Assembly (NCBI GenBank): GCA_009746045.1
Contig: RPFO01000310.1
Span: 3,354,600-3,403,599 of the forward strand
Length of the DNA stretch: 49,000 nucleotides
Source of the DNA: Mesostigma viride
Lineage: Eukaryota; Streptophyta; Mesostigmatophyceae; Mesostigmatales; Mesostigmataceae
Reading direction: 5' to 3'
This document shows positions 42,887-49,000 of the stretch, piece after piece; within the stretch, counting starts at the first letter, position 1; the number at the start of each line of letters is the position of its first letter. The translations under genes were made by a program, and so were the position numbers. The notes under the pieces are model-generated. The model saw only the letters and a list, made by a program, of their open reading frames with translations, was not told the DNA's origin and ran no database searches.

Positions 42887-45800
42887 TTAAATAACCTTCT
42901 TGACGCGGCGGCTCTTCTCAAAGACATATGCACCAAACGCAATCGCAATGGCCACCGCGACGCCCACGCCGGCCTGCAGCAGCACGGTGCCGTCGGATGC
43001 GGCCGGCGTGCCAGTCTCTGCGTTTGCGATAGCCCCCATCGTGGAGCCGCTGGCCTTGAGGTAGTCGCAGCCCAGCAGCGACAGCTTCTTGTGGGAGGTG
43101 GCGTAGTCCCGGAAGAAGGCCTCCTGGTCCTGCAGCCATGCAGCACAAGGGGAGAGACGGACAGTACTCCCTATATAGCCCATCAGAACAGCTAAATCAG
43201 CCACAACTAAGTGTTGCGGAAGCAAACTTATCCCTGAAAATATGCAGGCCTGTTCGAGGGTTCACACGAGCATATGTCGATATATTTTCTGAACGGTGCT
43301 TGGAAAATGATAAAAAATCAAACGGCAATGGCAATGTCCATTGCAGAAACACTCATTATCGTACATGTGGTTGCCAAGAAGGCATTCGCGTGCCTGCACC
43401 ATGCACACGCGTGCCGATACATCTGTTTGTGGAGCACACGAGGATGTCAGAGCGGGGATGAAACCAATGCTTGGCCAGCCAGCCCCCTCCCCAACCCGTG
43501 CCAGCGGCCCACCTTTGCGTACAGCTCCACGTACGGCCGCAGCGCGGGGTCTTCCACCAGCGCCTTGTCCGTGTTCAGCTGCAGCAGTCCCTCCTGCCCG
43601 CCGCTCAGCAGCAGCCTGCACGCGTGCACACACAAACAAACAAACACACACATAGACCGACACGCCAGCACGACGCAGGTTACAGCAGATCGCACCCTGT
43701 GCTACAACCCTACTGCGCAGTTGTCTAGGTCCGTCCCCCACATAAAATTGACAAAACATTGACAAAGCTGATACCACGTGGTGGTAATACCAGCTGGCCA
43801 CAAAATCACATCAATCCCTACCACTCCTAACCCCCTTTGACCGCGTAAACGTGGATTCACTGCCAGGCTGTGTAGAAGGGAAGACGCATACAACCCCCCC
43901 TGCATCCGCCCCGCAGACATTGAAAGCCACGGCGCAGGAGGAGCGAGAGAACACTATAAAACTGCTCTGCTGTGCATGCCTCCCCACCAGACAGCCAACG
44001 CTGCATATGCCGCGTGGGGAGCATTGGGTACATATAAAGGAGCGGAAAACAACTACTCATCAAAGGCAGTGGTGGCTGCCATGCAACCACAAGAAGTGCA
44101 GGCACTCACTTGAAGTAGACGTTGTCGAAGATGAGTGGCTGTGGCGTCCAGGCGCCCTCAAACCCTGACCGCTCCTTGTGCGCCCGCCCCTGCCAGCCAC
44201 GCAGGCAAGTCAGCCATATACAAGCACACAACCCATTTCACCACCACAGCTCAATCCACGCAAGCATGACGTGCAGGCCCTTTCCTTCATCCCCATGCCT
44301 CAACGGCAGTGCCAGATCATAGAACAGAAGAAGCAGTACTTTTCTGCCACCCTTATCAAATGACCACAAGTACCGTTATTCGGCCACCTTGAGCCAGATA
44401 GCCATAAGTAGGTGTCGTGATGATCCATGCTGGGCTCGCGGGGATGATGCGCACTCTCAAGCATGGCTGGAGAGCAACAACCCCGATGACCATGACCAGG
44501 GGGATACGGCAGCGAGAGATTGCGACATGGTGGCACACGGCAGCTCAATAGAAACCCGCACCAGGCACCACAGCTGTCCAACGTGAGATCTTCTGGTTGT
44601 GACCAGTCACACATGGGCACCTGCAGTGTAGATATGTTAAGAAAATAACTGCACAAAACAGGTGAGAACCTCATACCTTGCACTTGCTTCCCCCTCGTAT
44701 TCATTGCTAAGAATCCATCTGACTGTAGTACGAATGCTCAGGCCCCCTGGCGAAACGGGATCAGCGTCCTTGTTTGCAATGAAGTCATTTCCGATGCTAT
44801 CATAAAATTTCATGTCTGTAGCACACCCACTACCCATGTGCACTAACGAAGGGCTGCATGCCCGTGCACATAACCGACTTGCTATGTTGAAAGGCTGCAT
44901 GGTACTGGGCAAGCTGAGGTGCGCATGTTGCCATGCTGCAGTCGCTAGACCACATTAGCACAGGCGCACGTGTGTGTGGCCCACCCACCAGCGCGTGGCC
45001 ACCCGAGAGCGCCACGATGTCACGCTCCGTCAGCCCCATCTGCGTGATGAACACGTCACGCAGATGGTTGGTCGCTGCAGCGAACAGGAAGACAACGGGG
45101 CATGGGAGTGGGATGGGCCACGCGTGGGATGGGTGGTGGTCAGGCGTGGCATCCACATTACCAGCAGCGCAGAGCTGCACTTGAGACGCGCTTGCAGATT
45201 GTTTGTCGTGTCGGAGGGAAGAATCCGCTGCTAGGCAAGGTATCATAAGTGCGCAGAGGGGTCGGCAAGGGGAGACCCAAGAAAGACAGGGGAAACCAGG
45301 CAGAATGCGACCGTTCCCTTGCTAAACCCTTGGGTCTGCTGGGTAAGCGCCCCACCCCCACCCCCAACCTGCACAAACTCGCCTCCAAGGATCATGGCAC
45401 AGTCAAGTCCGCATCACCACGGGGACGACCACACTGAAGTAGGGGCAACGGACACGGCAGCGGACACGTCACTGCCATATGTGAGCTACACCGGCGGGGC
45501 CACAAGGACACCCAAACCAGCAGATTGTGGCCAATGGACCACAGTGACGTGAGTGGCCAACGTACATTTGTTTGCGTCCGGCAGCCGGCCGTCCGGTGTG
45601 CACACGTTGGAGTCCTGCGCGTTGTTGCATCCGAGGACGGCCGAGCAGGAGGGAGGCGGATCAGCATGCTGATGCCCACACCCTTGGACAGATCCTTACA
45701 CGCTTAAGGGGTCACAGCCTTCCCTCTCCCTTCACACTACCCGGGCCACTCATCATCGCCCTCCACTTCCCCCCCACCCCCCCCTTTTCCTCATACGCAA

Positions 45801-47842
45801 TGCAGCCCCTAAACAGCTCCAAACCCACAACACAAAAGCGTCCCAAGGGCTTGTGTCAAGAGGCAGAAAATGCACATCACGAACAAGACGGCTCAAGTAG
45901 ATGGCTCAAAAACAGCAAGCGCCTGCACAGTTACGGCAGCGATTGGCATGGCACGTCTTCTTGAAGATACGTGGCGTGCTCGGCCTCAACCATGTGATTA
46001 AGAGAGCCTACCGTCTACAGGCAGGATGCAGACATAGATAAAACAACAAGCTGGAAAGCACGCTTAGATGTCTAATTGACATATAAAACTGCTGGCAACC
46101 GCCCAACAGGGAGGTGGCAGGGGGAACAGGCCGCAAAACACGGGTGCCAGCAAATGTCCCACACAGGCAGCCAGCATGAACATCTCATCCACACGCACAG
46201 GGGGGAGAAAGTGCCCTATTCTTTCAGACAACGTCCAACCCACACAGTAAAAATTTTGGAGAGGCCCCTAACCTGGGACATAGGCACAGGATACAAGACC
46301 CCCACGTCCCTTATCCACAGGCATATACGGATTTTTTTTTATTTTATTTTTTTTAAGCGCAGTGCCACCGCATACCTTCCTGCCGGGCACGAACTCGACC
46401 TCCGGCCCTCCTGTAACCTCGACTGCCACGATGCCGGCCAGCTGCACGGCACAGGTTGAAAGCCATGGGGCACGCACATGGGCCATTAGGCATGCACGGG
46501 TTGACAGCCCTGGGGCAAGCACATTGGCCATTAGGCATGCACGGGTTGAAAGCCATGGGGCAAGCACATGGGCCATTAGGCATGCACAGGAGGCATGGGG
46601 CATGCACAATTACAAGCCATCTCCATAGACCCATCCACCATCATGCTTCCAACCAGCGCCGACAGAACAATTGCTGACCGAGCGACCAGCATGCCTTTAC
46701 TTGCACACAATCCACATAACAGTACCAAGAGCAGACATCATGATTGAGGGATGTTGAGCTAGTTGACAACGCAATTTGCACTGGAGGCGTCTAAAACTGA
46801 AACACTAGGTTCAGGCCACCGGGGAATGAACGGATGCGCACAGAAGACATATGAATGCCCTGAACAACGCTGGTTTGCATGCAACTGGAATTCTCAACAA
46901 AAAATCCTATGTCTACATCTAGATGACCCAATGAAGGCAAGAGCACCGACACCAACTGATGCCATAGTTGGAGGTAGGAAATCACGCGTCGTTGGGGGGT
47001 GGGCTTGGGGTCGGGGGTGGCGGGGGGTGGGGGTGGGTGCTGTGGGGTGGGGGAGGGGCCGGGGGAGGGGGGGCATGGCCCTGCAGATGGCAAGAGGTAA
47101 GCTAACCGGATTCTGTACTTTGCATGAAATCAAAGCTCAAGCTTTTCTGTGAAAGCACAAATAATCCACCAATTAATACACCTATCCAGCCCGGGCTCAC
47201 CTGGAAAAAATCTGCATAGCTTATAACCGGATATTTTGCCTTTACTGGGGCCAGCAGGTCCACTGCAGTCGACAAGCAAACGGAGAGAACCAAACAAAAC
47301 AGTCAAAAACAACCTCGAAGCACGCGCACAACTTGCAGAAACCTAAGATAGTGAAAAGATGATGCCAACCACATGAATAAGTGCCACATGGATCGAACTG
47401 GTAGATTTCCTGCTGAGAATTACAACGTCCTCCGATTTTGTGCACTTAGAAAAGCCGCCGCGCTGGCCAATTTAAAATCGCGACAACGGCTGAGGCTAGC
47501 CGGCAGTCGAAGTTGGAAAAGTAATTCAGCGTCGAGCATTGTCCTCTTGCTAAGGGGGTAAATGCGTTAAAGTCAATGATGGAGGGGCCAAGGCGCCTCA
47601 AACCCTAACGTACTGGCGATTTTCAGTCCATTGTTCGCCGAATGGCCGCATTCAGGATCGTTGCGAATTGACCCGTTGGCTCCTCCAGTGCGAGTTCGCT
47701 GATCATAAGTACCGGCGTCGTGCCATGCTAGCCTCAGCATAATGGGCGCACAGCCTTTTGACGAAATTAGACCACGAAGATCGCGGCGCGCATGTTGGAT
47801 TGCCTTCAAATATGCAGCGTCGACAACCGGAGCAGGAGCCAT
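42887..47842 (-). CDS. APX: Ascorbate peroxidase, membrane-anchored peroxisomal type, eight exons
   Basis: Reduces hydrogen peroxide with ascorbate. Exons: 47614-47842, 47201-47262, 46376-46441, 45566-45614, 44989-45074, 44110-44189, 43513-43615, 42887-43129; all introns GT-AG, phases consistent, 918 nt = 305 residues. Haem-pocket residues match pea APX numbering almost exactly: R37, W40 and H41 ([10 protein letters not shown]), proximal H162 ([10 protein letters not shown]), W178 (FEGAWT), D207 (LNTDKAL), and R171 corresponding to the ascorbate-binding Arg172. The C-terminus adds a spacer, a hydrophobic helix ([20 protein letters not shown], about residues 275-294) and a basic end, KSRRVKK. 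That is the tail-anchor design of peroxisomal APX3-type enzymes, with the catalytic part facing the cytosol. ATG 47842 is preceded by a stop-free but unrelated leader. No defect seen. Confidence 0.95.
46457..46600. repeat. 45-bp tandem repeat in APX intron 2
   Basis: Three copies plus a partial of a 45-bp unit containing CACATGGGCCATTAGGCATG CACGGGTTGA. It ends 15 bp from the splice acceptor of exon 3 (46441). Confidence 0.9.
46983..47079. repeat. G-run tract in APX intron 2
   Basis: More than ten runs of four or more G on the plus strand, i.e. C-rich in the APX transcript. Capable of G-quadruplex formation on the template strand. Confidence 0.8.
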
Positions 47843-47944
47843 TGAATTCTTGAGATCCGAGTAAGTGTAAGAAAATTACAAGATGGAGCCGCTTCCAAAA
47901 CTATTTCCTTTCCCTACAATCGGCCTACGGTAGACTGGGCACAA

Positions 47945-47950
47945 TTTATA
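47945..47950 (-). promoter_or_regulatory. Candidate TATA box of APX
   Basis: TATAAA on the minus strand about 100 bp upstream of the start codon, which would give a 5' UTR of about 75 nt. No other core element identified. Confidence 0.4.
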
Positions 47951-48331
47951 ACAGCCTTCCTGTTCTCGATCCCTATCCTTTTTCGCGGGCAATGACTAAC
48001 GAGCTTTCACCTCGACTGGCCTCAAGTTATGATGACGAGGACACGTTTCCCGCTGCGCCCAAACTTTTTACCGTATTGCTAGGGGCGCGTCGAGCGCGCA
48101 AACGCCCGGCCCCGTGACGTCGTTTTGGCATGAATTAACGCTTCATCATGCTGGGATCTGCGAGTCCGCAATGTGGCTTCTAACCAGGGGTCTGACCGTA
48201 CCAATAATGAGGCGCTGTACTTATACTACAAAGATGAATTCAGTACGGATGAACCTCCACGTTACATTTTTTGCCAGATCTGTTCCTTGGATGGACCAGG
48301 GATGGACGGTGAATTACATAAGGCACGACTC

Positions 48332-48500
48332 ACATGAGGCTCGGTGAACTCCGTCGGTGAACTCTTTGTGAACTGGGTCGACGGCCGGGTCGCCACCGGC
48401 GCTTCACCGGCCCTTCACTTCGAGTTCACGCACTCACATGGGTCGCAACGACGTTGTGAACTGCTCGCCAGTGAACTCGTTTGTGAACTGGCGGAGGCGC
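48332..48500. repeat. Cluster of GTGAACT motifs
   Basis: Six direct copies of GTGAACT and one inverted GTTCAC within about 150 bp, irregularly spaced, in a GC-rich stretch. Could be binding sites, or subterminal repeats of a transposon whose end lies nearby. Confidence 0.55.
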
Positions 48501-48693
48501 GGGAAGACAGCCCAGATTTCGCGGGAAAGGGCGCAAACGTCAAGCAAGTGCATGATGCATCCGGGCATGCTGGCTAATAACATGCACGTCTTGTCCAGCT
48601 GTAAACCACTAACTTCTGCACCACTAATTTGATTCAGTGCTGCAGAAATATGATAAAAACGCGCCGGTGACCTGTCGTGCATGTCGCTTTTCC

Positions 48694-48729
48694 AGCTACC
48701 TGTCTGCGTTCGAACGCAGACAGGTAGCT
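48694..48729. repeat. Perfect 36-bp palindrome
   Basis: AGCTACCTGTCTGCGTTC then its exact reverse complement, with TTCGAA at the centre and no spacer. It lies within the open frame 48637-48957, which argues against that frame being a gene as it stands. Confidence 0.9.
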
Positions 48730-49000
48730 TTCTTTGCAAGTTTTTCCAGGTGTTGGTGCCAGTGCTTCTCTGTCGATATTGTTTCAAAGCCGGTTTGTTT
48801 ATTGGCTGGGGACGACCCCAGAGCCGCCCGCCGTCACATGCACAAAACATGCCATATCTCGCTGGAGGCGTTCGGTTATTTACTGGAGAAAATCAGCCCG
48901 ATCAGCGAGCCGAATCTCCGGACAACGGCGGGCGCGGGCTCCGGTTGGACGTGGTAAGACCCGAGCAAATGCTCATTGGTTCATTAGAGTGGCTTTCTCA
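48730..49000. other. Right edge of the window; possible transposase fragment
   Basis: Plus strand 48830-48957 reads ARRHMHKTCHISLEAFGYLL EKISPI. The F-x-x-L-L-x-x-I-x-P pattern is reminiscent of the start of PIF/Harbinger-type transposases, but the stretch is too short to decide. Confidence 0.2.

Noticed and set aside
43261-43801. Open frames across APX introns and exons (e.g. 60-179 codons)
   Set aside because: They combine intron sequence with out-of-frame exon sequence; the spliced APX model accounts for the region.

Overview
This is a eukaryotic nuclear window, most likely from a green-lineage alga; I cannot name the species. Two spliced host genes with clean GT-AG introns sit at the edges, both on the minus strand. 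At the left (417-4920, running off the window) is a MiaB-type tRNA methylthiotransferase of cyanobacterial flavour with a plastid-transit-like N-terminus. At the right (42887-47842) is a complete eight-exon ascorbate peroxidase with a C-terminal membrane anchor of the peroxisomal type. Their introns carry large minisatellites (42-bp, 16-bp and 45-bp units).

Almost everything between them (about 6.6-42.2 kb) is a nest of transposable elements whose order of insertion can be read from terminal repeats and target-site duplications (TSDs). The oldest layer is a plus-strand non-LTR element (element A), which has an ORF1 but no visible ORF2. It is split by a 24.2-kb minus-strand LTR retrotransposon (7677-31890; TSD CTCGG; near-identical LTRs; decayed Ty3-like gag, protease and integrase pieces) and by a hAT element (32011-38700; TSD CTATAATG). 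The LTR element contains a second hAT (10829-13782; TSD GCTCTACA), a Penelope-like element with an N-terminal GIY-YIG domain in a tandem pseudo-LTR arrangement (14117-23687), a truncated ORF1-only LINE (24297-25110) and a piggyBac-like element at TTAA (29087-30791). The Penelope element is itself split inside its reverse-transcriptase frame by a 4.2-kb CACTA element (16021-20189). The 32-38.7 kb hAT contains an almost intact L1-like LINE (32334-37710).

From 38.8 to 42.2 kb there are further LINE 3' ends sharing a stem-loop plus a short AT-repeat tail, an ORF1-only LINE copy, and short Penelope 3' ends in tandem.

The observations I find most worth following are: (1) an LTR element with nearly identical LTRs but decayed genes and several nested passengers; (2) a family of ORF1-only (HAL1-like) non-LTR elements whose 3' stem-loop is shared with ORF2-bearing relatives; (3) the domain-permuted Penelope element with tandem 3' copies; and (4) a CACTA insertion that leaves the Penelope reading frame restorable by precise excision. 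Assignments were made by eye from translation and terminal motifs; no database search was run.
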